Below are positions 1-5,934 of a stretch of 10,309 bases of DNA, one piece after another. Every line of letters starts with the position of its first letter. Within the stretch, counting starts at the first letter, position 1. The notes under the pieces are model-generated. The model had not been told where the DNA came from, made no database searches, and saw only the letters and a list, made by a program, of their open reading frames with translations. Origin of the DNA: Bacilli bacterium. Lineage in GTDB: Bacteria; Bacillota_I; Bacilli_A; RF39; UBA660. The stretch is taken from positions 1-10,309 of the forward strand of contig CAKJXT010000101.1 of assembly GCA_918219625.1 (NCBI GenBank), read 5' to 3'. A program made the position numbers and the translations under genes.

Positions 1-18
1 CGCTCCATTAAGATATTT

Positions 19-44
19 AACCAGACATTATGTTTGGTTTTTTT
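19..44 (+). terminator. Rho-independent terminator (+ strand)
   Basis: The 9-bp arms AACCAGACA and TGTTTGGTT (one G-T wobble) flank a TTA loop and are followed by seven T on the plus strand. The T-run lies only on the plus-strand side, so this should end a rightward gene lying left of the window and converging on the minus-strand genes. Positions 45-121 show no gene and no minus-oriented terminator that I can support. Confidence 0.6.
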
Positions 45-121
45 GTACCTTAATCCCACGTTATCAGCTTGAAGCAAAGACAATCTTACATTAAAATCAA
101 TAAACATAGATATTATAAATT

Positions 122-904
122 TCACACACCCGCATTTTTCCTAAATAAAGACAGATAATTATCATTCATATTTTCAATAATATCATCACCTATGTTATAC
201 CATTTTATTTGTGATATATATCTATTACTTTCATATTTTGGATTTCTATTCAAACATCTATCCATCGGTTGATATGTTAAACAACTAAAGTGAATTGATG
301 TAGAATATTCATTTCTTTTATTAACTAAAATTTTATAAATATCTTTTCTCTTTATCCAAATAAAATCTTCAGGAACGCCATATATAACAGCATCAATCTT
401 ATATATAGAATTTCTACCTTTAATGACAAATCTATTTATCGCTTTTATCAATATTTGTTTTCGATTCAAAAATTCATTAATCTCATCAATCTCTTTTTGA
501 TGAGATTTTTTATACTCAGAAATAGGAATTCTATTAACGCCACTACCATTTGTAGTTCCATCAGCATAATGGTATTTTAAAAAATTAATAACCATTTCTC
601 TTGGCATCTTGTTTGATATCAAGAAATGAACAAATTCACTTATAGGTTCAGCATGTAAAGAGTTTTTAACCCCTTTTTTTATACTTATTCTTTTAACTAT
701 ACTATTAATTTCAATAATAATATCATATTTATAAGGAGCACTACTCTTATAACATTTAACTATATCATTATCGTCAACAAAACCATATAAGTCCTCCAAA
801 AAAAGTTGTAAGTTAAAAATAATATCACAATATTTTTTACCATTCAAGTATTTAACAAATTCATCTTCATTTTGAAATCCATCATTTAAACTATTAAAAG
901 GCAT
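122..904 (-). CDS. Uncharacterised 260-aa protein, possible PD-(D/E)XK-like nuclease
   Basis: I do not recognise a named family. The start is well supported by GGGAGGTG just upstream of the ATG at 904. The protein has no signal peptide or membrane segment, so it is probably cytoplasmic. One segment looks nuclease-like: Asp61 opens a hydrophobic strand (DIIIEIN), and about a dozen residues later comes ISIKKG (Ser74-x-Lys76). This spacing resembles a PD-(D/E)XK core with Ser in place of the usual Asp/Glu. A run around residues 114-125 (ADGTTNGSG) and a DAVIYG strand near 171-176 are other likely conserved points. The gene lies beyond the terminator of the VOC gene and has its own possible promoter, so it is probably a separate unit. 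It ends with TGA. The nuclease assignment is inference only; a standalone restriction-type or defence protein is one option. Confidence 0.8.
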   Translation of the reverse strand: MPFNSLNDGFQNEDEFVKYLNGKKYCDIIFNLQLFLEDLYGFVDDNDIVKCYKSSAPYKYDIIIEINSIVKRISIKKGVKNSLHAEPISEFVHFLISNKMPREMVINFLKYHYADGTTNGSGVNRIPISEYKKSHQKEIDEINEFLNRKQILIKAINRFVIKGRNSIYKIDAVIYGVPEDFIWIKRKDIYKILVNKRNEYSTSIHFSCLTYQPMDRCLNRNPKYESNRYISQIKWYNIGDDIIENMNDNYLSLFRKNAGV

Positions 905-921
905 ATTTCACCTCCCTTCAA

Positions 922-949
922 AATATATAATACAACGCAAATACAACAA
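922..949 (-). promoter_or_regulatory. Possible sigma-A-type promoter of the 122-904 gene
   Basis: On the minus strand, TTGTTG (944-949) and TATATT (922-927) are separated by 16 bp. They sit between the preceding terminator (965-990) and the ribosome binding site. The -35 matches the consensus only in TTG, so support is weak. Confidence 0.3.
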
Positions 950-964
950 ATTCCTTAAAAAGAT

Positions 965-990
965 AAAAAAACTAGATAAAATCTAGTTTT
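965..990 (-). terminator. Rho-independent terminator ending the synthetase/Ppx/VOC operon
   Basis: A perfect 10-bp hairpin (AAAACTAGAT / ATCTAGTTTT) with a 3-nt loop is followed on the minus strand by seven T. The first stem bases overlap the TAA stop of the VOC gene. The A-rich opposite arm could also give weak termination on the plus strand. Confidence 0.85.
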
Positions 991-1429
991 AATATATACT
1001 TTCACATTTATCGCTGCAAATCTCTAAAACATTACCATCAGGATCTGTAACATTGAAATAATAATATGGTTCAACAATATTAACATACATAACATCTGAT
1101 ACAGAAATATTTAAAGCCTTTATTCTCTCATATTCACTATTTAAATCATCAGTATAAAAGTTAAATGTAACAATATTATTTTTTCTTTCGCCTTTTTCTT
1201 TATTAAAATCGTCTATATAAGCTTGATTATAATTAGAAGAATTATTAATTCTTTCTTCATCAAACTTCTTATTATAAAGAGAAATCTTATTTCCGACTTC
1301 AAACTCAACCCATCTATTCTCACAATAAACAATAGGTTCAATTTGTAATATTTTTTCATAAAACTCAATTGATTTATTAAAATCACTAGTTTCTATATAT
1401 GTACTTATTAACTCCATAAAACCATCCAA
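989..1429 (-). CDS. VOC-superfamily (glyoxalase/bleomycin-resistance-like) protein
   Basis: This protein has the typical vicinal-oxygen-chelate layout. A beta strand and ETSDFNKSIEFYEKIL helix open the domain, a central TFNFYTDDLNSEYERI unit starts the second half, and a C-terminal NVTDPDGNVLEIC strand carries the family's usual Glu. VOC members include glyoxalases, dioxygenases, epimerases and drug-sequestering resistance proteins, and the substrate cannot be read from this sequence. The usual first-strand His is not evident, so metal binding is uncertain. The annotated start at 1429 lacks a good ribosome binding site. Met5 (ATG at 1415-1417) is preceded by GGATGGTTTT, almost the same leader as the Ppx-like gene upstream (GGATGGTTT), so I favour 989-1417, giving 142 residues. 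It is the last gene of the operon, one base after the membrane-protein stop. Confidence 0.85.
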   Translation of the reverse strand: MDGFMELISTYIETSDFNKSIEFYEKILQIEPIVYCENRWVEFEVGNKISLYNKKFDEERINNSSNYNQAYIDDFNKEKGERKNNIVTFNFYTDDLNSEYERIKALNISVSDVMYVNIVEPYYYFNVTDPDGNVLEICSDKCESIY

Positions 1430-1430
1430 A

Positions 1431-1844
1431 CTATTTAATCATACTCTTATATGTTTCAATACTATAAGGACCATCATTATCCGGTAACATTACATATGAA
1501 AAAGCATTATTCTCTTCAGCAATCTTAAATATTTCATCCAAACTCTCAGCAGATCCTTTAGAAGTAATAACATCTTTTCTTTTTGTACTTCCCCAAGACT
1601 CAGTTGTACTTGTAACATTTATATAATAATACTTATTATCTTTAAAAACATAAGTCTTATAAATTTGTTCACCAGAACCACCATTAAATATCGCAATATA
1701 ATCATCATTCAAAGTATATTTAATATTTTCATTAGAATTATTATTTAAACCATTTTTCTGATTATACTTAACTTTTACTACAAAAAACAATATAACACAA
1801 ATAATGCACAATATAAATGCACATATCATTCCTTTAACTTTCAT
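1431..1844 (-). CDS. Small membrane-anchored protein of unknown function
   Basis: The N-terminus has Lys-rich MKVKG, then a long hydrophobic stretch (residues 6-24, MICAFILCIICVILFFVVK), then a charged linker. This looks like an uncleaved signal anchor with the remaining roughly 110 residues outside the membrane. The outer part is a compact beta-rich domain with IAIFNGGSGEQIYKTY, a YYINVTSTTESWGSTKRK segment, and a closing acidic helix plus FSYVMLPDNDGPYSIE. I believe similar small proteins recur in clostridial genomes, but I know no function for them. The ribosome binding site GGAGG lies 4 nt from the ATG. The gene starts 8 bp after the Ppx-like stop, so it is co-transcribed with it. Confidence 0.8.
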   Translation of the reverse strand: MKVKGMICAFILCIICVILFFVVKVKYNQKNGLNNNSNENIKYTLNDDYIAIFNGGSGEQIYKTYVFKDNKYYYINVTSTTESWGSTKRKDVITSKGSAESLDEIFKIAEENNAFSYVMLPDNDGPYSIETYKSMIK

Positions 1845-1852
1845 AAAGCCTC

Positions 1853-2746
1853 CTATAAATCATTTATAACGCCATTAATTAAATTCAAATCAGAAGGAAT
1901 AATCCATTTAACATTAGCTTTCCTAAATAAAACTAAAGGAATTATTGCTCCGCTTCTAGCACCATCCATCCATTTTGGATTAGAAGGCATTAAATCATGT
2001 AATTCATCAATAGAAATATCATTAAACACTTTCTCAGTACCTGAAATATAATCCTCTAATGTAAGCATATACTTATGAATATTATCATCAAATAAAGTAT
2101 TTGGAGCTAAATTAAATCCAGTTAATAATTCAAATCTCTCCTCTCCACCAGTAAATATAGCGCAATCATAATCAGAATCTAATTTTAGATCGCTTAATTT
2201 ATCAAAAACAAATTGTTCCATCTCAGAAACAGTATTACCACTGTATTTTTCATTAACCTTATCAAAATTATTTAATAGATCAGCAACCCCAATATTTATA
2301 TTTTCAGTACTAGTTATATCTTTACCAACAAAAGTAACCAACTCAGTAGTTTTACCACCCATATTAATAATTAAAACTTTCTTACCATTATAATCATTCT
2401 GCATAGCCTTACCTAAATAATAATTCTCAATACCATGGCTTATAATATTAAAATGCAAATCAAATTTATCATTAAATAATTTAACCATATCTTGTTTTCT
2501 ATCTAAATTTAAATTTCTAAAAATACCAGTAACAAATATATCAGTATTATAATATTTTAAATCATATTTTTCTTTAATAGTAGAAAAATACTCACATAAT
2601 TCCTTTAAATTATAATCACTTATACCCTTTTCAGAATCAAAATCATTTTTAAAATAAATAGAATTTTCCTCTAATAATTTCAATTCATTTTCATAACAAT
2701 ATACCTTTATTGTTGATGACCCTAAGTCAATATAAAACTTTTTCAT
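1853..2746 (-). CDS. Ppx/GppA-family phosphatase-like protein (ASKHA fold)
   Basis: Family hallmarks appear in order. There is a phosphate-1 strand IDLGSSTIKVY (Asp7), a FVTGIFRNLN segment (71-80) matching the family's TSALR-A-N motif, IISHGIENYYLG (101-112) with a possible catalytic Glu107, and a phosphate-2 strand NMGGKTTELV (128-137). FTGG (198-201) and the C-terminal GARSGAIIPL...PSDLNLINGVI block, typical of Ppx/GppA domain II, complete the set. The 297-residue length matches short exopolyphosphatase-type members, which hydrolyse polyphosphate or pppGpp. One oddity is that the Asp beginning the usual DIGGGSTE motif is Asn128, which may weaken catalysis or change the substrate. Its ribosome binding site GGATGG overlaps the TAG stop of the upstream synthetase fragment (TAGGATGG), so translation is probably coupled. 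The true substrate is unknown; a nucleotide linked to the upstream enzyme is a possibility, not a demonstration. Confidence 0.8.
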   Translation of the reverse strand: MKKFYIDLGSSTIKVYCYENELKLLEENSIYFKNDFDSEKGISDYNLKELCEYFSTIKEKYDLKYYNTDIFVTGIFRNLNLDRKQDMVKLFNDKFDLHFNIISHGIENYYLGKAMQNDYNGKKVLIINMGGKTTELVTFVGKDITSTENINIGVADLLNNFDKVNEKYSGNTVSEMEQFVFDKLSDLKLDSDYDCAIFTGGEERFELLTGFNLAPNTLFDDNIHKYMLTLEDYISGTEKVFNDISIDELHDLMPSNPKWMDGARSGAIIPLVLFRKANVKWIIPSDLNLINGVINDL

Positions 2747-2754
2747 AAACCATC

Positions 2755-2982
2755 CTACTTTCTTAAATCTATTATATCAGAATCACACTCTCCTGTCCCT
2801 ATTATTGTAACAGGAATACCAGTTTCTTTTTCAATTCTTTTAATAAAATCCTTCACTTTATCAGGAAGTAATTCATAATCTCTACATTTGTAAGCCTTCC
2901 AATCAATATATTGAGCAAAATTTAAAACTATTTGAGTAGGCCTATTAATCATAACATTATACTTTAACCTATCAAAATTCAT
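2755..2982 (-). CDS. C-terminal fragment of PurZ/PurA-like synthetase (out of frame with N-terminal part)
   Basis: The 75-codon frame reads as the C-terminal end of an adenylosuccinate-synthetase-type protein: IVLNFAQYIDW, then LPDKVKDFIKRIEKETGIPV, then IIGTGECDSDIIDL, in the same order as in PurA (ENA-KYLERIEE-VGVPV-IV-TGP). It lies directly downstream of the frame at 2984-3832, in the +1 frame relative to it. If one A is removed from the A8 run (T8 on the plus strand, 3000-3007), the upstream frame reads TTVTKK-IRRVFE and runs straight into this ATG, so the Met is internal to the intact protein. The local leader (AAGAAGAGTTTTTGAA) has only a weak purine-rich site, so independent translation is doubtful. 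It ends with TAG, 8 bp before the Ppx-like start. Confidence 0.8.
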   Translation of the reverse strand: MNFDRLKYNVMINRPTQIVLNFAQYIDWKAYKCRDYELLPDKVKDFIKRIEKETGIPVTIIGTGECDSDIIDLRK

Positions 2983-2983
2983 T

Positions 2984-3832
2984 TCAAAAACTCTTCTTAT
3001 TTTTTTTAGTAACAGTTGTATACTCAGTTAAATCAATAGGCGCACCACATCTTTTTTTAACTTCATCCCAAGAAATCTCTTTACTACCAGCATAATCGCC
3101 ACTATATATATCAAATCCAATATTCGTTTTATTACTTATTCTAATTGGATAAGGTCTAATAACCATATAAATATCTTTAACCTTAAAAGGGCTACATCCA
3201 GCATCCGCAATTAACTGACTAGCACTGCACATTCTACTTGTAACATTAGGATAATCAAGGCCATAATTAATATCTAAATCCTGTCCTTGAGCCCCCTCAA
3301 TTAAAATATCACCAGAACAATTATTAATCATTATAGATGTATCAACAACTTCTATTACATCTTTTATATCATCAGGTAAATCCTTAAAATAATCACCAGC
3401 TAAAACAATACCAGGTTTTCTCATAATCTTCTCAGCTAAAGCAGAACCGCACCCTTTGAAAGTAGAACCGCTCTTAATAATTTTTTTCTCTTCTTCTCTA
3501 TGTTTTTCTTGAATAATCATAGCTCTTGGATGAATATAAATTTTTCTATTACCAATTAAATCTCTGTACTTTTCAATTTCATCAAATAATATTTCAGAAG
3601 TTATAATAGAGCCAGCATTTAAAATCAATTTACATTTAGAATCTAATAAAGCCATAGGTAAATGACTAACAACAATTTTTTCGCCATTATCTGAAACATA
3701 AGTATGGCCAGCATTACTAGACCAATTATTAGTTGAAATAGAAAAAGAATCATGACGAGCTAAATAACCACAAATCTTACCCTTACCACAACTACCCGCT
3801 TGTCCATCAATTACAATTGTTACATTCTTCAT
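2984..3832 (-). CDS. purZ-like: Adenylosuccinate-synthetase family, PurZ-like; N-terminal part, frameshifted at A8
   Basis: The fold family is clear. VIDGQAGSCGKGK (residues 7-19) is the IMP/GTP loop, SNAGHTY (39-45) holds the catalytic His43, STFKGCGSALAEK (123-135) follows, EGAQGQDLDINYG (179-191) comes next, then NVTSR (196-200) and YTTVTKK (271-277). In PurA the first loop is GDEGKGK; here the catalytic Asp is Ser14. That swap, VTSR-C, the TTVTKK-RR segment and a total length near 358 residues are traits I associate with phage PurZ, which joins aspartate to dGMP on the way to 2-aminoadenine. Ordinary PurA is about 430 residues and uses IMP. The start has a good site (AGAGGTG) and its own promoter. 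The frame ends at TGA after KKNKKSF because of an extra base in A8; the rest is the next gene downstream. dGMP, GMP or another purine as substrate is inference. Confidence 0.85.
   Translation of the reverse strand: MKNVTIVIDGQAGSCGKGKICGYLARHDSFSISTNNWSSNAGHTYVSDNGEKIVVSHLPMALLDSKCKLILNAGSIITSEILFDEIEKYRDLIGNRKIYIHPRAMIIQEKHREEEKKIIKSGSTFKGCGSALAEKIMRKPGIVLAGDYFKDLPDDIKDVIEVVDTSIMINNCSGDILIEGAQGQDLDINYGLDYPNVTSRMCSASQLIADAGCSPFKVKDIYMVIRPYPIRISNKTNIGFDIYSGDYAGSKEISWDEVKKRCGAPIDLTEYTTVTKKNKKSF
3000..3007 (-). other. A8 homopolymer frameshift site in the PurZ-like gene
   Basis: The minus strand reads ACT then eight A then TAAGAAGAG. With eight A the frame gives TKKNKKSF and stops. With seven A it gives TKKIRRVFEMNF and continues through the downstream 75 codons. 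A -1 ribosomal slip here would hit TAA at once, so only a +1 shift or a transcript lacking one A (or gaining two) restores the protein. RNA polymerase slippage on A8 could do this. A sequencing or assembly error or a real mutation is equally possible. Confidence 0.8.
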
Positions 3833-3858
3833 AATACACCTCTAGACTTCCTAAAATA

Positions 3859-3886
3859 ATTATACAATAAAAACCTATAAAGTAAA
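3859..3886 (-). promoter_or_regulatory. Sigma-A promoter of the PurZ-like operon
   Basis: On the minus strand, TTTACT (3881-3886) and a perfect TATAAT (3859-3864) are separated by 16 bp, giving a transcript start near 3852. This leaves about 20 nt before the ATG at 3832, containing AGAGGTG. The -35 lies inside the terminator hairpin of the preceding operon. Confidence 0.6.
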
Positions 3887-3898
3887 ACTCTATAGGTT
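3869..3898 (-). terminator. Rho-independent terminator of the HAD/deformylase operon
   Basis: On the minus strand the 11-bp arms AACCTATAGAG and CTTTATAGGTT (one G-T wobble) enclose a TTTTA loop and run into TTTTTATTG. It starts 4 bp after the deformylase stop and shares sequence with the next operon's promoter. Confidence 0.75.
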
Positions 3899-3901
3899 AC
3901 A

Positions 3902-4474
3902 TTAATAAGAAAAATTATCATCCTTAGATAAAACATTATATGGGTTATTAGTCCTATAATCTTTCATTTGATCTAAATTATATAAGTATGTATCACTAAC
4001 TCTATCAATATGTAATATTCCATCTAAATGATCATATTCATGACAAAAAATTGTTGCTTCAAACCCTTCAATAATCTTAGAATGAGATAATCCATTAATA
4101 TCATAGTATTCAACTTCAATTTTATAAGGTCTATCAACAACACCCACTACATAATTACCGTTAGAATACATACAACTTGCGCAACCCTCTAAAAATCTAG
4201 TATGACCATACATATTCTTAATAACAGGATTAATATAAACAATATCCTCATTATATAAATCATTATTCTTACTCATATCAGATGAAGTATTTCTAATATA
4301 AATAATTCTCTTGGGAATACCAATTTGAACAGGGGCTAAAGCATAAACCTCACTATTTAAACAAAACTCTCTTAACGAAGAAATATAATAATTAATATCA
4401 TCGCAAGAAAAATCAACATCAATAGATTTTTGTCTTAAGTATTCTTCATTATCTTCTATTGTAATTCTTTTCAT
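3902..4474 (-). CDS. def-like: Peptide deformylase paralogue
   Basis: All three deformylase motifs are present. Motif 1 is ALAPVQIG (residues 45-52, Gln50; the usual form is GLAAPQ), motif 2 is EGCAS (96-100, metal ligand Cys98), and motif 3 is HEYDHLDG (145-152, ligands His145 and His149, catalytic Glu146). The family removes the formyl group from the initiator Met of new proteins in the cytoplasm. At 190 residues it is of normal length. The departures in motif 1 and EGCAS instead of EGCLS suggest a divergent second copy rather than the housekeeping enzyme, though this cannot be settled without the genome. The ATG overlaps the HAD stop (ATGA), and the ribosome binding site GGGAGGG lies inside the HAD coding end, so the two are translationally coupled. 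It is the last gene before the terminator at 3869-3898. Confidence 0.9.
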   Translation of the reverse strand: MKRITIEDNEEYLRQKSIDVDFSCDDINYYISSLREFCLNSEVYALAPVQIGIPKRIIYIRNTSSDMSKNNDLYNEDIVYINPVIKNMYGHTRFLEGCASCMYSNGNYVVGVVDRPYKIEVEYYDINGLSHSKIIEGFEATIFCHEYDHLDGILHIDRVSDTYLYNLDQMKDYRTNNPYNVLSKDDNFSY

Positions 4475-5238
4475 TTACCCTCCCTTACTAAATGTGAACC
4501 ATATAAATTTTCAACGAAATCTATAAATTCTCCATAATTAGAAATCTTATAATCAGTTATTTCATCAATCCTATCTCTTTCACCATCCGCATACTTGTCA
4601 TATACATTAACAACTTCGATACGTGCATTCTTACTAGCTAAAACACCTGTATAAGAATCCTCAAAGACTAAGTACTCCGAAGGATCTACACCATATCTAT
4701 TCATTATCGTTAAATATATTTCGGGATCAGGTTTCTTATTCTTAACATCATCACTACTAGTAATATAATCAAATACATCATATATATTCATTTGACTAAG
4801 CATTTTTTTATTTTCCTTAGAATAAATGTCCAATTGAACTTGAGTAGTCATAGTAGCTAAAACTAAAACTTTACCTTTTTCTTTAAGAATTCTAATAAGT
4901 TGAACAACATCAGGTTTAAAATCAGTTTCATTTTTTAATGTTTCCTTTGAAACAGCATTTCTTATATCTAATAGTTCTTGAGAATTAGTAATACTAAGAC
5001 AATATTTTTTAATTAAATATCTGCAATATTCTAAATAAATAATACTACTTTGATTACTGCGTAAAAACTCTTCCCTATCATTTTGAATAATATCCAAATC
5101 AATAATCTTTCCGCCATATCTTTCGATAAGAATTTGATCAGTCCTATTCCATACTCCAACAGAATCAATTAAAGTACCATCCATATCAAATATAATATAC
5201 TTTTTATCCTTTAATTTTAATTCATTTAAATCTCTCAT
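4471..5238 (-). CDS. HAD-superfamily hydrolase, subfamily IA (beta-phosphoglucomutase/phosphatase-like)
   Basis: The four HAD motifs are complete: DMDGTLIDS (nucleophile Asp18, acid/base Asp20), LATMTT (motif II, about Thr129), KNKKPDPEIY (motif III Lys, about residue 169) and VFEDSYTGV (motif IV Glu193, Asp194). Residues between motifs I and II form the helical C1 cap. Members dephosphorylate small molecules such as sugar phosphates, phosphoglycolate and nucleotides, or act as phosphomutases. The substrate here cannot be told, since an extended N-terminal stretch (MRDLNELKLKDKK) and the cap give no clear signature. The ribosome binding site AGAGG precedes the ATG. The gene starts 8 bp after the upstream HAD gene and overlaps the deformylase by 4 bp, so the three are one operon. 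Confidence 0.9.
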   Translation of the reverse strand: MRDLNELKLKDKKYIIFDMDGTLIDSVGVWNRTDQILIERYGGKIIDLDIIQNDREEFLRSNQSSIIYLEYCRYLIKKYCLSITNSQELLDIRNAVSKETLKNETDFKPDVVQLIRILKEKGKVLVLATMTTQVQLDIYSKENKKMLSQMNIYDVFDYITSSDDVKNKKPDPEIYLTIMNRYGVDPSEYLVFEDSYTGVLASKNARIEVVNVYDKYADGERDRIDEITDYKISNYGEFIDFVENLYGSHLVREGK

Positions 5239-5246
5239 AAAAACCT

Positions 5247-5840
5247 CTATAAAACACTTTCAATATCACTAATATCAGTAAATAAATAACTCTTAAGCCC
5301 AAATTCATTTGCTGCATCAACATTCTTAATAGAATCATCAAAAAATACACATTCATCAATATTTAAATTATATTTATTAATAATTATTTCAAAAAATTCT
5401 CTATGAGGTTTTTTAACATGTTCCTGATAAGAATAAACACCACCATCAAATTCATCTAATAGATGTTTTATAGAATTATAACTTTCAGAATTGATATTAG
5501 AAAGAAAATATATTTTATACCCCCTGTCCTTAAGAGAACGAATATAATCAAGTCTTTCAGGTATAATAGGATAAGTTTCATTATAAAACTTAGGATCAAG
5601 CATATATTCTAATTCATCTTTATATGAAGGATTATCCCTAACAACATTAGAAATATGTTCCATAATATCCATTTTACCTAATAAACAATTTTTAAAAGTA
5701 CCACCAAAAGCTATCTTACCAAGATTTCTTATTTCATCATAAGACATATTTAACTTTTCCCTATATTTTTCTTCTTTGTATTTTTTAGAGCTATCTTCAA
5801 CAATAACCCCACCAATATCTAATATTATATTCTTAATCAT
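5247..5840 (-). CDS. HAD-superfamily hydrolase, DIGGV type (YihX-like)
   Basis: Motif I is LDIGGVIVED, with nucleophile Asp8 but Gly where most phosphatases have the second Asp. This is usual for the YihX/epoxide-hydrolase-N-like branch of HAD-IA. Other motifs are FLSN (Ser114), HVKKPHREFF (Lys143/144) and VFFDDSIKNV (Asp168, Asp169). At 197 residues it has a normal length for a small-cap HAD enzyme. It is the first gene of its operon: the extended -10 promoter lies 21 bp upstream, the ribosome binding site is GGAGG, and the next HAD gene follows after 8 bp. The likely role is a small-molecule phosphatase of unknown substrate. Two different HAD enzymes in tandem suggests successive or alternative dephosphorylation steps, which is inference. 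Confidence 0.9.
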   Translation of the reverse strand: MIKNIILDIGGVIVEDSSKKYKEEKYREKLNMSYDEIRNLGKIAFGGTFKNCLLGKMDIMEHISNVVRDNPSYKDELEYMLDPKFYNETYPIIPERLDYIRSLKDRGYKIYFLSNINSESYNSIKHLLDEFDGGVYSYQEHVKKPHREFFEIIINKYNLNIDECVFFDDSIKNVDAANEFGLKSYLFTDISDIESVL

Positions 5841-5860
5841 ATATCCTCCAAATTAATAAA

Positions 5861-5869
5861 ATTATATCA
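5861..5869 (-). promoter_or_regulatory. Extended -10 promoter of the HAD/HAD/deformylase operon
   Basis: The minus strand reads TGATATAAT, an extended -10 (TGn plus perfect TATAAT). No good -35 is present at 16-18 bp, which fits this promoter type. It lies between the terminator at 5891-5917 and the GGAGG site of the first gene. Confidence 0.6.
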
Positions 5870-5890
5870 TATCAAAATCTTTAAAGCCAC

Positions 5891-5917
5891 AAAAAAGATA
5901 GATTTTCTTCTATCTTT
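5891..5917 (-). terminator. Rho-independent terminator of the 5935-6615 gene
   Basis: A perfect 9-bp hairpin (AAAGATAGA / TCTATCTTT) with a 6-nt loop is followed on the minus strand by six T. It lies 18 bp after the stop codon. Confidence 0.8.
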
Positions 5918-5934
5918 AATCAATACCGCAAACC

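Noticed and set aside
45..121. Minus-strand terminator or small RNA after the 122-904 gene
   Set aside because: No hairpin with a T-run is present on the minus strand. The nearby hairpin at 19-44 has its T-run on the plus strand only.
1418..1429. Annotated ATG at 1429 as the start of the VOC protein
   Set aside because: It has no usable ribosome binding site. The ATG at 1415-1417 has GGATGG at good spacing, like the Ppx-like gene. The longer frame is still listed because the difference is only four codons.
2993..3007. Programmed -1 ribosomal frameshift at A AAA AAT in the synthetase gene
   Set aside because: The heptamer fits a slippery site, but the -1 frame meets TAA immediately after AAA, so it cannot produce the fused protein.
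2755..3832. A complete Z-genome prophage module
   Set aside because: No DatZ, MazZ, DpoZ-type polymerase, integrase, capsid or tail genes are present in the window. Only the PurZ-like gene supports the idea.
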